Below, piece by piece: positions 36,240 to 45,472 of a stretch of DNA of 64,000 nucleotides. The translations under genes were made by a program, and so were the position numbers. Origin of the DNA: Azonexus sp. (lineage in GTDB: Bacteria; Pseudomonadota; Gammaproteobacteria; Burkholderiales; Rhodocyclaceae); contig NZ_JAKLLH010000006.1 of assembly GCF_023150235.1 (NCBI RefSeq), forward strand, positions 124,001-188,000. Reading direction: 5' to 3'. How positions within the stretch are numbered: the first letter of the stretch is position 1; each line of letters opens with the position of its first letter. The notes beneath the pieces are model-generated. The model ran no database searches, was not told the origin of the DNA, and was given only the letters and a program-made list of their open reading frames with translations.

Positions 36240-37253
36240 TCAGGCAGCAACAGCGGCACAGGCCGCCATCCGTGCCGCCTCGGCGACCGCCTCGAACAGG
36301 CTGCCGGGGTCGGCGCGACCACTGCCAGCGAGTTCGAGCGCCGTGCCATGATCGACCGAGGTCCGGATGATCGGCAAGCCGAGCGTGACATTGATGCCCT
36401 GGCCGAAGGTCGCGTACTTGAGCGCGGTCAGCCCCTGGTCGTGGTACATCGCCAGCACCGCGTCGCCGCCGGCGAGCACCGGCGGGGTGAACATGGTGTC
36501 GGCCGGGTGCGGCCCGGAGAGCAACAAGCCGCGCGCGCGCAAGCGCTCCAGCGCCGGCCCGATGACCTCGATTTCCTCGCGGCCGAGATAGCCGCCCTCG
36601 CCGGCGTGCGGATTGAGGCCGGCGACCAGGATGCGCGGTGCAGTCAGGCCGTACTTGCTGCGCAGGTCATGGGCGACGATTGTCAGCGTCTGCTCCAGCA
36701 GTTCGCCGGTAATCGCCTCGGGCACCGCGCGCAGCGGCAGATGCGTGGTTGCCAGCGCCACCCGCAGCGGCCCGCGCTCGGTGTTGCCGGCGAGCATCAT
36801 CACCACCAGCGGCGTATCGGTTTTTTCGGCGAGATATTCGGTATGGCCGGTGAACGGTACGCCAGCGGCGTTGATCACGCCCTTATGCACCGGCGCCGTC
36901 GCCATCGCGGCAAATTCGCCGGCAACGCAGCCAGCCAAGGCCCGGTCGAGCAGTTCCAGGACATAGGCGCCGTTGGTCGGGTCGAGCTGACCGGCGACGC
37001 TCGCTGCGCGCAGCGGCTGGTGCAGCACCCACAAGGTCTTGGGACCAGATTCACGGTCGACCGGCTGGCTAGGCAAATATTCGCGCAGTTCGACCGCAAT
37101 GCCGAGGTCGCGCGCCCGCTGCTGCAACAGCTCGCGGTCGCACAGCACCACTGGCAAGGCTGCACCGAACCGCCGTCCGGCCAGTTGCAGGCAAAGTTCA
37201 GGGCCGATCCCGGCGGGTTCGCCGCTGGTGACGGCGATCAACGGCGGGGTCAT
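36240..37253 (-). CDS. pdxA: 4-hydroxythreonine-4-phosphate dehydrogenase
   Basis: 337 residues: VTSGEPAGIGPEL, ATAPVHKGVI, GHTEYLAE, LNPHAGEGG (metal His), YHDQGLTALKYATFGQGINVTLGLP and TSVDHGTA. It oxidises 4-phosphohydroxy-L-threonine in pyridoxal phosphate synthesis, downstream of Epd. The ATG overlaps the surA stop by 4 bp. The bases at 37052-37064 (CACGGTCGACCGG) resemble the dispersed palindrome inside coding sequence, but may be chance codon use. Confidence 0.96.
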   Translation of the reverse strand: MTPPLIAVTSGEPAGIGPELCLQLAGRRFGAALPVVLCDRELLQQRARDLGIAVELREYLPSQPVDRESGPKTLWVLHQPLRAASVAGQLDPTNGAYVLELLDRALAGCVAGEFAAMATAPVHKGVINAAGVPFTGHTEYLAEKTDTPLVVMMLAGNTERGPLRVALATTHLPLRAVPEAITGELLEQTLTIVAHDLRSKYGLTAPRILVAGLNPHAGEGGYLGREEIEVIGPALERLRARGLLLSGPHPADTMFTPPVLAGGDAVLAMYHDQGLTALKYATFGQGINVTLGLPIIRTSVDHGTALELAGSGRADPGSLFEAVAEAARMAACAAVAA

Positions 37254-38560
37254 TGCTCGTCGAGACGATATTCGACGTAGGTCCGGTCGCGCAGCTGGCG
37301 CAACCAGTCCTGATAAGCCTCGTCGAGCTTGCGTTCGCGCAGGGCCTGGCGGGCGATGGCTCGCTGCCGCTCTTCCGACATGTCGCGTTCCCGGCGTTCG
37401 AGGACCTGGATCAGGTGCATGCCGAACGGCGACTGGACCACGGTGCTGAGTTCGCCCGGCTTCAAGGCGTCCATCGCACGCTCGAACTCGGGCACGGTAT
37501 CGCCCGGATTCAGCCAGCCCAGCTCGCCGCCATTGGCGGCCGAACCGTCGTGCGAATACAGGCGGGCCTGCTCGGCAAAGTCGGCGCCGTGCTGGATGCG
37601 TTCGCGGACGATTTCCAGCTTGCGCTTGGCCTCGCTCTCCGACACCACTTCGCTGCTGCGGATCAGGATGTGCCGGGCCTTGGTCTGGCGCACCGCGACA
37701 TTGACCTTGCCGCCGCGCTTGGCGACCAGCTTGAGAATATGGAAACCGGCCGACGAACGCAGGACTTCGCCCACCTCGCCCGGCTGCAGCCGGGCCAGGG
37801 TATCGGCATACAGCGCCGGCAGGCGATCCGGCGAGCGCCAGCCAAGATCGCCGCCGCTCAGGGCGTCCGGTGCATCGGAAAAGGCCGCCGCCAGTTGCGC
37901 GAAGTTTTCCCCGGAACGGGCGCGCTTGAGGGCCTGCTCGGCGCGCAGCCGCAGCTTCTGCAACTGCTCCGGACTGGCGCCTTCGGGCGCCCGCAGCAGG
38001 ATGTGCGCCAATTGATATTCCTCGCCGGTGGTCGCTTCCTGACCAGCCAGGAAATTGTCGATTTCGCCATCGGAAATGGTCAGGCGGCTATCGACTTCGC
38101 GCTCGCGCAAGCGGGCAATCACCATTTCGCCGCGGATTTCCTCGCGGAAGCGAGCGTATTCGAGCCCGTCCTTCTCCAGCGCCTGGCGGAACTGCTGCAG
38201 GTTCATCTTGTTGCCGGCGGCGATCCGGCCGATCGCCTGATCGAGCTGCAGATCGTCGATGCGGATCCCCGACTGCTTGGCGTGCTGCATCTGCGCCCGA
38301 TCCATGATCAGGCGTTCGAGCATCTGCTTTTCCAGTTCGCCCTGCGGCGGCAGCGGCGTTCCCTGCCGTTGCAATTGCTGCAGGGCCGACTGCAGGCGGG
38401 CGCGCAGTTCGACCTGGGTAATCACTTCGTCGCCAACCACGGCAACGATGCGATCGACTTCGACAGGATCGGCCGCCGCCTGCAACAAGGAAGGCAGCAG
38501 CATGGCCAGGCAGGCAACAGTCGCGCTCAGGCGACGCAGGGTAGGGATCATGGTCATCAA
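37250..38560 (-). CDS. surA: Periplasmic peptidyl-prolyl isomerase / outer-membrane protein chaperone
   Basis: 436 residues. A signal peptide ([23 protein letters not shown]) precedes the SurA N-terminal chaperone domain ([17 protein letters not shown], about 32-170) and two parvulin domains (about 180-285 and 295-390) with [35 protein letters not shown] and [17 protein letters not shown]. It escorts unfolded outer-membrane proteins, including LptD, across the periplasm. Overlaps both lptD and pdxA by 4 bp, so the three are translationally coupled. Confidence 0.97.
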   Translation of the reverse strand: MMTMIPTLRRLSATVACLAMLLPSLLQAAADPVEVDRIVAVVGDEVITQVELRARLQSALQQLQRQGTPLPPQGELEKQMLERLIMDRAQMQHAKQSGIRIDDLQLDQAIGRIAAGNKMNLQQFRQALEKDGLEYARFREEIRGEMVIARLREREVDSRLTISDGEIDNFLAGQEATTGEEYQLAHILLRAPEGASPEQLQKLRLRAEQALKRARSGENFAQLAAAFSDAPDALSGGDLGWRSPDRLPALYADTLARLQPGEVGEVLRSSAGFHILKLVAKRGGKVNVAVRQTKARHILIRSSEVVSESEAKRKLEIVRERIQHGADFAEQARLYSHDGSAANGGELGWLNPGDTVPEFERAMDALKPGELSTVVQSPFGMHLIQVLERRERDMSEERQRAIARQALRERKLDEAYQDWLRQLRDRTYVEYRLDEQ

Positions 38561-41073
38561 TAGTTATTCAAGAGGTTGCTCTTGGCCGGCAATTCATTGA
38601 CTTTGCCGAAGCCGGGAATACTGCGGTGCAACAGGCCGATCGGATTGGAACCGATGCTGGCGAAGTCCTTCAACTCCAGTTGCAGGAAAACGGTGGTATT
38701 GGCCGAGCCGGCCAGCGCCTCCAGGCGCTGTACGACCAGCCGGGTCGACCAGCAGCCCTCGTTGTACTCGATGCCGCCGATGGCCTCCAGCAACTGGCTG
38801 TCACGCAAGGAATAGTTGTAGCGGCCGACGGCGTACCAACGACCGGAGATCGGCCATTGACCGGCCAGGTCGACCTGCTTGACCATCGACTGCCCGCTCA
38901 GGGGGTCGCGGATATAGCGGTAGCTGGCCGACAGCACGCGGCCGTAGTCCGGCTGGTAGCGCATCCCGGCGGAAAAACGGTCGCTGCTGCTTTCGCGGTG
39001 ATTGTATTCCCAGGCGAGATCGACATAGGTCCGGTCGGCAACCAGACCGTTGGCGGCGACGACGATATTGGAAAAATCGGCTTTGCGCTGCGTTTCGCCA
39101 TTAAGCATTACCCGCTGCGGCTGGAAGTAATAGCGCTGGCCGATCATCCCCTTGAAATACTCGGCGCCGGTATCGGCCCCCAGGAAACGGGTGGCCACCG
39201 CGGCCGTCAGCTGGTTGGCGTCGTTGATCCGGTCCTGGCCGCTGTAGCGGTTCTCGGCAAAAATCTGGGCAAAATTGAAATCGGTCAGGCCGCTGTCGAA
39301 ATTGGGAAACAGCGACTGATCGCGGTAAGGAATCCGCACATAGTAGAGGCGCGGCTCCAGGGTCTGGATGTAATCCTTGCCCAGCCACTGGCTGTCGCGC
39401 TCAAAAACCACCGTCGAATCGAGCGAAAAGGTCGGCAGGCCACGCGTCAGCGAGGTCTTCTGCCCGAGCAGACGATCCTCCTGCGACTGCTGGCTCAGTG
39501 CATAGCTGGTCAGATGCACGCCGACCTTGGGCACGATCTGGAAGGATGGGTGAATGATCGGCAGCGAGACCTGCGGATAGAAGACCATCCGCTCGCCATT
39601 GGTTTTATCCGGATGTGAGAAGCGGGAATACTGTCCGAAAACGCTGAGATCGGTCTTCAGCACATTGGCCTTGAAACCGAAGACGTTGATCTGCGGCTCG
39701 ACGAAGTACGGTCGGGCGATGGTCGAATTGGGGTCGATCTGCAGCGTCTGGTAGCGCAGGAACTGGGTGCTGGTATGCAACCAGGAGGCCGGGGAATAAT
39801 TGAATACCAGCTGCTGCGGCAGTTGCACCAGCGAAGTATTCAGGAGGCGCGACGACATGTCCTGCCAGTACATGTTGTCGGACACACGTTGCCAGTTGAT
39901 CACCCCGGACATGTTGTTGCCGAGGTGGTGCGTGTGCTGGATATTGAAGGCGTAACGCTGGCGGTCGAGCACCTCGTCCTGCGGCATGAATTCGGCGCGT
40001 ACCGTGCCACGATGGTAATGCCCGAACAACTGCGCCTCCGCCCCGAGCTGAAATCCGCGCTTGGCCATGTAACGCGGAAACAGCGTCGCATCGTAATTGG
40101 GCGCGATATTCCAGTAATAAGGCAGGGTGAGATCGAAGCCGTTCTTGGTCGAGGCCGAGTAATAGGGATGCAGAAAACCGGAGCGGCGCTGATGATTCAA
40201 GGCAAAGCTGGCTTCCGGCAGATAAAAGATCGGGGTGTCCTTGAAATACACCGTCGCCGCATTCGCCTCGCCTTTATCCTCGTCGAAATCAAGACGGACC
40301 TCCTCGGCCTGCAGATACCAGTCGGTCGCCCCGGGCTTGCAGGTCGAAAAAGTGCTGTTGCTGAGCAGGAAGCGGTTTTCCCCCTGGAATTCAATGCGCT
40401 CGGCGTGACCACTGGCCTCCGACGGCCGCGTTGGCGGCGCGACGGTGGGTAGACCGTAGTTGTTGGGGACGTTGCTCATCATCGGCGCGCCGGAGGTATT
40501 CAAGGCGTTGGTGCCGGAATACGTCATCACCAGTTGCTGCGGCCGATAGAGCCGGCTGCGCACTTCCTGCACCATGTGGTAATCGGCCGATTCGGCAAAA
40601 CCGGTCTGCTCGGCGATCCTGAAGTGCAGATGCGGCGTATTGACTTCAGCCCCCTCCTGCAACAGGCGCACATTGCCCTGAGCATCGACCCGGTCTTCGA
40701 GCGGGCGATACTGCAGGCGGTCGGCATAAACCAGGGTTCCCGCCTTGCGCAGCTCGACATTGCCCTCGGCATCGGTGAGTTCCTCGCTGCGCCCGTCCAT
40801 CCGGTCGGCAACGATGAACATCGGGTAAACATCGTCCTTGTTCAGATCGACCGGATGCTCGATCCCGACGCGCGAACGTGCCGTCTTCTTCTTTTTGCCA
40901 AGTACGTTGAAACGTCGCTCGCTACGCAGGCGCAAGGGCGCATCCTCCGCCGCCGCGAGCAGCACTGGCTCGCTACGGACCACCGGTTCTCCGGCCTCGC
41001 TCGCGAGCACCCGCGTGCCGACAGGCAAGCAGCAAAGCAGGAGGGCAAGCGGACGGAGAGAAAAAACGGCCAT
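38557..41073 (-). CDS. lptD: LPS-assembly protein LptD
   Basis: 838 residues. A signal peptide is followed by the periplasmic OstA/LptA-like domain (about 85-200: [34 protein letters not shown]) and the beta-barrel domain ending at ...LNNY. It inserts lipopolysaccharide into the outer leaflet with LptE. E. coli LptD has two non-consecutive disulfides. Outside the signal peptide I see only two Cys: STCKPG (about 270) and EGCWS (about 778). A single disulfide between the early barrel and the C-terminal region is therefore the only one possible. Head of the lptD-surA-pdxA-rsmA operon, divergent from amgK. Confidence 0.95.
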   Translation of the reverse strand: MAVFSLRPLALLLCCLPVGTRVLASEAGEPVVRSEPVLLAAAEDAPLRLRSERRFNVLGKKKKTARSRVGIEHPVDLNKDDVYPMFIVADRMDGRSEELTDAEGNVELRKAGTLVYADRLQYRPLEDRVDAQGNVRLLQEGAEVNTPHLHFRIAEQTGFAESADYHMVQEVRSRLYRPQQLVMTYSGTNALNTSGAPMMSNVPNNYGLPTVAPPTRPSEASGHAERIEFQGENRFLLSNSTFSTCKPGATDWYLQAEEVRLDFDEDKGEANAATVYFKDTPIFYLPEASFALNHQRRSGFLHPYYSASTKNGFDLTLPYYWNIAPNYDATLFPRYMAKRGFQLGAEAQLFGHYHRGTVRAEFMPQDEVLDRQRYAFNIQHTHHLGNNMSGVINWQRVSDNMYWQDMSSRLLNTSLVQLPQQLVFNYSPASWLHTSTQFLRYQTLQIDPNSTIARPYFVEPQINVFGFKANVLKTDLSVFGQYSRFSHPDKTNGERMVFYPQVSLPIIHPSFQIVPKVGVHLTSYALSQQSQEDRLLGQKTSLTRGLPTFSLDSTVVFERDSQWLGKDYIQTLEPRLYYVRIPYRDQSLFPNFDSGLTDFNFAQIFAENRYSGQDRINDANQLTAAVATRFLGADTGAEYFKGMIGQRYYFQPQRVMLNGETQRKADFSNIVVAANGLVADRTYVDLAWEYNHRESSSDRFSAGMRYQPDYGRVLSASYRYIRDPLSGQSMVKQVDLAGQWPISGRWYAVGRYNYSLRDSQLLEAIGGIEYNEGCWSTRLVVQRLEALAGSANTTVFLQLELKDFASIGSNPIGLLHRSIPGFGKVNELPAKSNLLNNY

Positions 41074-41169
41074 GGACGAATCGGGGAAGAAGAAGGGGCG
41101 ACGGGCGACACTTGCCCCGGATGCTAAAATCCTGCGATTCTACAACGAACCTCGATTCCCCACCGTCTT

Positions 41170-42201
41170 ATGAACACCCAGCCTGCCGTCAACCGCGACG
41201 AACTGGTCGCACAATGGGTCGCCGAACGCTACCCCAACCAGTCCGTCGAGATCACCCCGGCCTCGGCCGATGCCAGTTTCCGCCGCTATTTTCGCCTCGG
41301 CTGGCCGGACGGCTCGACCCGCATCCTGATGGACGCGCCGCCGGACAAGGAAAACTGCCGCCCCTTCATCCACGTCGCCGGGCTGCTCGCCAAGGCCAAG
41401 CTGGCGGCACCGCGCATTCTCGACCAGGACCTGGAAAACGGTTTCCTGGTCCTCACCGACCTCGGCCGCATCGGCTATCTCGATGCGCTCAACGCCGACC
41501 TGTCGCTGGCCGACACCCTGATCCGCCCGGTGCTCGACGTGCTGGTGCAGTGGCAGAAGTCGACCACCGCCGCGACCCTGCCGCCCTACGACGCGACGCT
41601 GCTGCGCCGCGAACTCGACCTGTTCCCGGAATGGTTCGTCGGCCGCCACCTCGGCGTTGAACTCAGCGCCGAAGAAAAATCCCTGCTTGACCGCACTTTC
41701 AAATTCCTGATCAACAGCGCACTGGCCCAGCCCAAGGTCTTCGTGCACCGCGACTTCATGCCGCGCAACCTGATGGTGGTCGAGAGCGAAGCGACGCTGA
41801 CGCCGGGGATCATCGACTTCCAGGACGCAGTGATGGGGCCGCTCAGCTACGACGTGGTCTCGCTGTTCCGCGACGCCTTCATCTCCTGGGACGAGGAGCA
41901 AGAAATCGACTGGGTCGTCCGCTACTGGGAAAAGGCCCGCGCTGCCGGCCTGCCGGTGCGCGAGGACTTCGGCCATTTCTGGCGCGAATACGAACTGATG
42001 GGCCTGCAGCGCCACCTCAAGGTGCTCGGTATCTTCTGCCGCCTCAAGTACCGTGACGGCAAGGACAAGTACATTGAAGACCTGCCGCGCTTCATGACCT
42101 ACGCCAAGAAGACCGCCGGCCGCTACGTGCAACTCAAGCCGCTGCTCAACCTGCTCGACCGCCTCGACGGCCAGACCGAGCAGATCGGCTACCGGCGCTA
42201 A
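41170..42201 (+). CDS. amgK: N-acetylmuramate/N-acetylglucosamine kinase AmgK
   Basis: 343 residues of the aminoglycoside-phosphotransferase fold. Catalytic loop HRDFMPRNLMV, metal-binding IIDFQDAVMGPLSYDVVSLFRD, and an N-terminal SADASFRRYFR glycine-poor loop typical of AmgK. It phosphorylates the anomeric position of MurNAc in the cell-wall recycling shunt that bypasses de novo UDP-MurNAc synthesis. The pairing with murU, 76 bp downstream, and the divergent position next to lptD match known AmgK loci. A TAAAAT -10-like box lies at 41125. Confidence 0.94.
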   Translation: MNTQPAVNRDELVAQWVAERYPNQSVEITPASADASFRRYFRLGWPDGSTRILMDAPPDKENCRPFIHVAGLLAKAKLAAPRILDQDLENGFLVLTDLGRIGYLDALNADLSLADTLIRPVLDVLVQWQKSTTAATLPPYDATLLRRELDLFPEWFVGRHLGVELSAEEKSLLDRTFKFLINSALAQPKVFVHRDFMPRNLMVVESEATLTPGIIDFQDAVMGPLSYDVVSLFRDAFISWDEEQEIDWVVRYWEKARAAGLPVREDFGHFWREYELMGLQRHLKVLGIFCRLKYRDGKDKYIEDLPRFMTYAKKTAGRYVQLKPLLNLLDRLDGQTEQIGYRR

Positions 42202-42277
42202 CCGCAGCCGCCGCGAGCACGGAACGAGTACACGCCGCTCCGCGCTCCCGGTGCCCAACCACCCGAGCCTAGCCCCG

Positions 42278-43003
42278 ATGAAAGCAATGATCCTCGCCGC
42301 CGGTCGCGGCGAACGCATGCGCCCACTGACCGACCACACGCCCAAGCCGCTGTTGCCGGTCGGCGACAAACCGCTGATCGTCTGGCACCTGGAAAAGCTG
42401 GCCGCCGCCGGCATCCGCGAGGTGGTGATCAACCACGCCCACCTCGGCGAACAGATTGAGCAGACGCTCGGCGACGGCGCCCGCTGGGGCCTGCGCATCG
42501 CCTATTCGGCCGAACCGCCGGGCGCACTGGAAACCGCCGGCGGCATCGCGCAGGCGCTGCCGCTGCTCGGCGAGCAGCCCTTTCTGGTGGTCAATGGCGA
42601 CGTCTACTGCGACCTCGATTTTTCGGCTTTTCTACGGTCGACCGTGGAAATGACGAAAAACCAAGGCGCCAACCCTACTCTGCCCAGCCTCGCCGCCAGC
42701 GCCCACCTGCTCTTCGTCGCCAACCCCGAGCACCACCGTGGCGGCGACTTCAGCCTGGCTGGCAGCCGCGTCGTTGCCGCCAGCGCCGGCAGCCCGACCT
42801 ACACCTACGCCGGGATCGGGGTGTACTCGCCGGCAATGTTCGCCGACGTCCCGCCCGGCCAGGCGATGAAACTGCGCCCGCTGCTCGATGCCGCCATCGC
42901 CGCCGGCACCCTCAGCGCCAGCCTGCACACGGGCCGCTGGGTCGACGTCGGCACCCCGCAACGACTGGCCGAACTCGATGCTGCACTAAGCCAGGGCCAG
43001 TAA
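42278..43003 (+). CDS. murU: N-acetylmuramate-1-phosphate uridylyltransferase MurU, with inserted palindrome
   Basis: 241 residues. Sugar nucleotidyltransferase start [33 protein letters not shown], then [24 protein letters not shown] and [16 protein letters not shown]. It makes UDP-MurNAc from MurNAc-1-phosphate and UTP after AmgK. Compared with MurU of Pseudomonas from memory, about 15-18 residues ([18 protein letters not shown]) are inserted after CDLDFSAF. The insertion contains the dispersed palindrome at 42633-42646. The frame is kept, so the enzyme may still work with an extra surface loop. ATG 42278 matches the family start. Confidence 0.93.
   Translation: [241 protein letters not shown]
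42633..42646. repeat. Dispersed palindrome inside murU
   Basis: TACGGTCGACCGTG (one change from the core) flanked by TTTTC and GAAA, within an apparent in-frame insertion. Confidence 0.85.
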
Positions 43004-43014
43004 GGCTGATTTGC

Positions 43015-44007
43015 ATGTCCTACCCCAAACGCTGGAAGAGCTACGCTGAGCAACTCGACCAACTGATCGAACATGGTATGCAAATCAGTGATCGCTCCTT
43101 GGCGCTCGACTATCTGGAGCGGATCGGCTACTACCGCTTGAGCGGCTATTGGTTTGCCTTTCGGGAACGCAGCGGCCAGCTGATCTTGCTCAACGAACAA
43201 GGGCGTAAACCGAAAAAACTCAAGGTCGAAACGCTTCCGCTGGAAAGCTTCAAGCCGGGAACAACCTTCCAGCACGCGGTCGACCTCTATGTTTTTGACA
43301 AGCAACTACGGCTACTCACCCTCGACGCCCTGGAACGCATTGAAGTTGCCTTGCGCGTTGATATTGCACACACACTGGGCCGGCGCGATCCGTTTGCTTA
43401 CCTGAACCCAACCCTGTTCCACCACAACTTCGCCAGCAAGCTGGATCGTGATAGCGGCCTTTCCCGGCATCACGAATGGCTGAGCAAGCATGCGCAATTG
43501 ATCAGCCGCTCAAAAGAAGATTTCGTCCGCCACAACAAAAGCAAATACGGTTTACCGCTGGCAATCTGGGTGGCCTGCGAAGTATGGGATTTCGGCACAC
43601 TGTCCACACTCTTCAACGGCATGCTGGAAGCCGATCAGGACAGCATCGCCCGCCAGTACGGCCTGAGCAATGGCCGCATCTTTGCGACCTGGTTGCGCAG
43701 CCTGAACTATCTGCGCAACGTTTGTGCTCACCATAGCCGCTTGTGGAATCGCAACATCGTTGACCAACCCCTCCTGCCACCGGCAACTGAAATCCCCTGG
43801 GTGGCCGCTTTCGAAGCCAACGAGCATGCACGCGCCCGCTGCTTCATGTTACTGCGCCTGACTTGCCACCTGCTACGGGCGATCAACCCCAAGTCCAGTT
43901 GGCCGGCCCGAATGCAGGCTCATTTGCTTGCCTTCCCGGCACTGAAAACACAGGGCATTGACCTAAACAGCCTGGGCGCACCGTCCGACTGGGAGGCTCA
44001 GTGGTAA
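43015..44007 (+). CDS. Abi_2 (AbiD/AbiF-type) HEPN protein, probable abortive-infection factor
   Basis: 330 residues. The Abi_2 signature begins KSYAEQLDQLIEHGMQI and YLERIGYYRLSGYWFAF, followed by FQHAVDLYVFDKQLRLLTLDALERIEVALR. A HEPN RNase motif R-x4-H is present as RNVCAHH (Arg234, His239), so an RNA-cutting activity is expected. Proteins of this group stop growth on phage infection and are considered relatives of the HEPN nuclease of Cas13. The gene lies 12 bp after murU with lower GC than its neighbours. A small structured RNA candidate sits just downstream on the other strand. Confidence 0.88.
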   Translation: MSYPKRWKSYAEQLDQLIEHGMQISDRSLALDYLERIGYYRLSGYWFAFRERSGQLILLNEQGRKPKKLKVETLPLESFKPGTTFQHAVDLYVFDKQLRLLTLDALERIEVALRVDIAHTLGRRDPFAYLNPTLFHHNFASKLDRDSGLSRHHEWLSKHAQLISRSKEDFVRHNKSKYGLPLAIWVACEVWDFGTLSTLFNGMLEADQDSIARQYGLSNGRIFATWLRSLNYLRNVCAHHSRLWNRNIVDQPLLPPATEIPWVAAFEANEHARARCFMLLRLTCHLLRAINPKSSWPARMQAHLLAFPALKTQGIDLNSLGAPSDWEAQW

Positions 44008-44030
44008 ATTGCGGAAAACCGTTGCGCAAT

Positions 44031-44086
44031 AAAAAACCCCTCAGCAGCTTCCCCGCCGAAGCGAGGTTACCGAGAGGGGCCGTGTT
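44031..44086 (-). ncRNA. Candidate small structured RNA adjacent to the HEPN gene
   Basis: On the minus strand a perfect TATAAT (44098-44093) is followed by about 56 nt that fold into an outer stem CCCCTC/GAGGGG around an inner stem CCTCGC-TTCG-GCGGGG with a UUCG tetraloop. The outer stem is directly followed by TTTTTT, an intrinsic terminator. No open frame fits. The -35 match is weak (TGGTGC at about 19 bp). The RNA would end 24 bp from the convergent Abi_2 stop codon. It could be an RNA antitoxin, an unrelated sRNA, or only a terminator. Confidence 0.5.
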
Positions 44087-44164
44087 GAGCAGATTATATA
44101 CGTACAAATAGCCGGGCACCACCCTTGGCAATGCCACCAGAAAATTATTGAAGCCATTCCGCAC

Positions 44165-45472
44165 ATGACCCACGCCCACTTTTCCGCCCGCCGCAAGCGC
44201 CTGCTCCAGACCATCGGCGACGGCGTCGCCATCATCTCGACTGCGCCGGAAGTCGTACGCAATCGCGATGCGCATTTTCCCTACCGTTTCGACAGCTACT
44301 TTTGGTACTTGAGCGGCTTTCCCGAACCGGAGGCGGTGGTGGTGCTGGTTGGCGCCCAGGGCAAGCAGAAAGCCAAATCCATCCTCTTCTGCCGCGAAAA
44401 GCACGAGGAACGCGAAATCTGGGACGGCTACCGTTACGGTCCGAAGGCGGCCAAGGCGGCCTTCGGTTTCGATGCCGCCTATTCGATTGAGGACTTCGAC
44501 CGGAAATTGCCCGAATTGCTGGTCGACCGTGACAGCCTGTGGCATAGCGTCGGCCACGATGCTGCCTGGGATGCGCGTATCGCCCAGGCCTTGAACGCGG
44601 TACGCGCGCAGACCCGCGCCGGCAAACGGGCGCCGCGCGCGATCCACGACCTGCGCGCCGAACTCGACGCGATGCGCCTGGTCAAGGACGCCGCCGAACT
44701 CGACCTGATGCAGCGCGCCGCCGACATCGCCAGCGCCGGCCACGCGCGGGCGATGCGCGCCTGCCGCCCGGAACTGGCCGAATACGAACTCGAAGCCGAA
44801 CTGACTTACGAATTCAGGAAGCGCGGCGCCGACGCCCACGCTTACACGCCCATCGTTGCCGGCGGCGCCAACGCCTGCGTGCTGCACTACGTCGACAACA
44901 ACAAGCTGCTCAACGACCACAGCCTGGTGCTGATCGACGCCGGCTGCGAGGTCCAGGGCTACGCCGCCGACATCACCCGTACCTTCCCTGTCAATGGCCG
45001 CTTCAGCCCGGCACAGAAGGCCGTGTATGAAATCGTTCTCGCCGCGCAGCAGGCCGCCTTTGCCGCCACCGCGCCCGGCCGCCACTTCATGGAAGCGCAC
45101 GACGCGGCGGTACGCGTGCTGACCCAAGGCCTGGTCGACCTCAAGCTGCTCACCGGCGACGTCGACGGACTGATCGAAAAGGGCGACTTCCGCCGCTTTT
45201 ACATGCACCGCACCGGCCACTGGCTCGGGCTCGACGTGCACGACGCCGGCGAATACAAGGTCGGCGACGAATGGACGGTTTTGCATCCGGGAATGACGTT
45301 GACCGTGGAACCCGGCCTCTACATCCGCCCCGGCGCCGACATTCCGCCGGAGTTCGCCGGCATCGGCATCCGCATCGAGGACGACGTGCGCGTCAGCGAA
45401 AGCGGTTGCCAGGTCTACACCACGGCACCGAAAACGGTGGCCGAGATTGAAGAGGTGATGCGCCATGACTGA
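44165..45472 (+). CDS. pepP: Xaa-Pro aminopeptidase
   Basis: 435 residues of the AMPP type. The N-terminal creatinase-like domain (about 1-165) includes RFDSYFWYLSGFPEPEAVVVL. The C-terminal pita-bread metallopeptidase has VLIDAGCEVQGYAADITRTFP (two Asp ligands), FYMHRTGHWLGLDVHD (His), LTVEPGLYI (Glu) and GIGIRIEDDV (Glu). It removes an N-terminal residue in front of proline using two Mn ions. Ends in an 8-bp overlap with ubiH, the same pepP-ubiH pairing as in E. coli. Confidence 0.96.
   Translation: MTHAHFSARRKRLLQTIGDGVAIISTAPEVVRNRDAHFPYRFDSYFWYLSGFPEPEAVVVLVGAQGKQKAKSILFCREKHEEREIWDGYRYGPKAAKAAFGFDAAYSIEDFDRKLPELLVDRDSLWHSVGHDAAWDARIAQALNAVRAQTRAGKRAPRAIHDLRAELDAMRLVKDAAELDLMQRAADIASAGHARAMRACRPELAEYELEAELTYEFRKRGADAHAYTPIVAGGANACVLHYVDNNKLLNDHSLVLIDAGCEVQGYAADITRTFPVNGRFSPAQKAVYEIVLAAQQAAFAATAPGRHFMEAHDAAVRVLTQGLVDLKLLTGDVDGLIEKGDFRRFYMHRTGHWLGLDVHDAGEYKVGDEWTVLHPGMTLTVEPGLYIRPGADIPPEFAGIGIRIEDDVRVSESGCQVYTTAPKTVAEIEEVMRHD

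Noticed and set aside
44031-44098. The minus-strand hairpin as an amino-acid biosynthesis attenuator
   Set aside because: No biosynthetic gene lies downstream on that strand; transcription would run into the antisense of the Abi_2 gene.
44520-44536. GGTCGACCGTG in pepP and similar words in ubiH and purH as palindrome copies
   Set aside because: Only half of the core matches and each fits normal coding sequence for Val-Asp-Arg.
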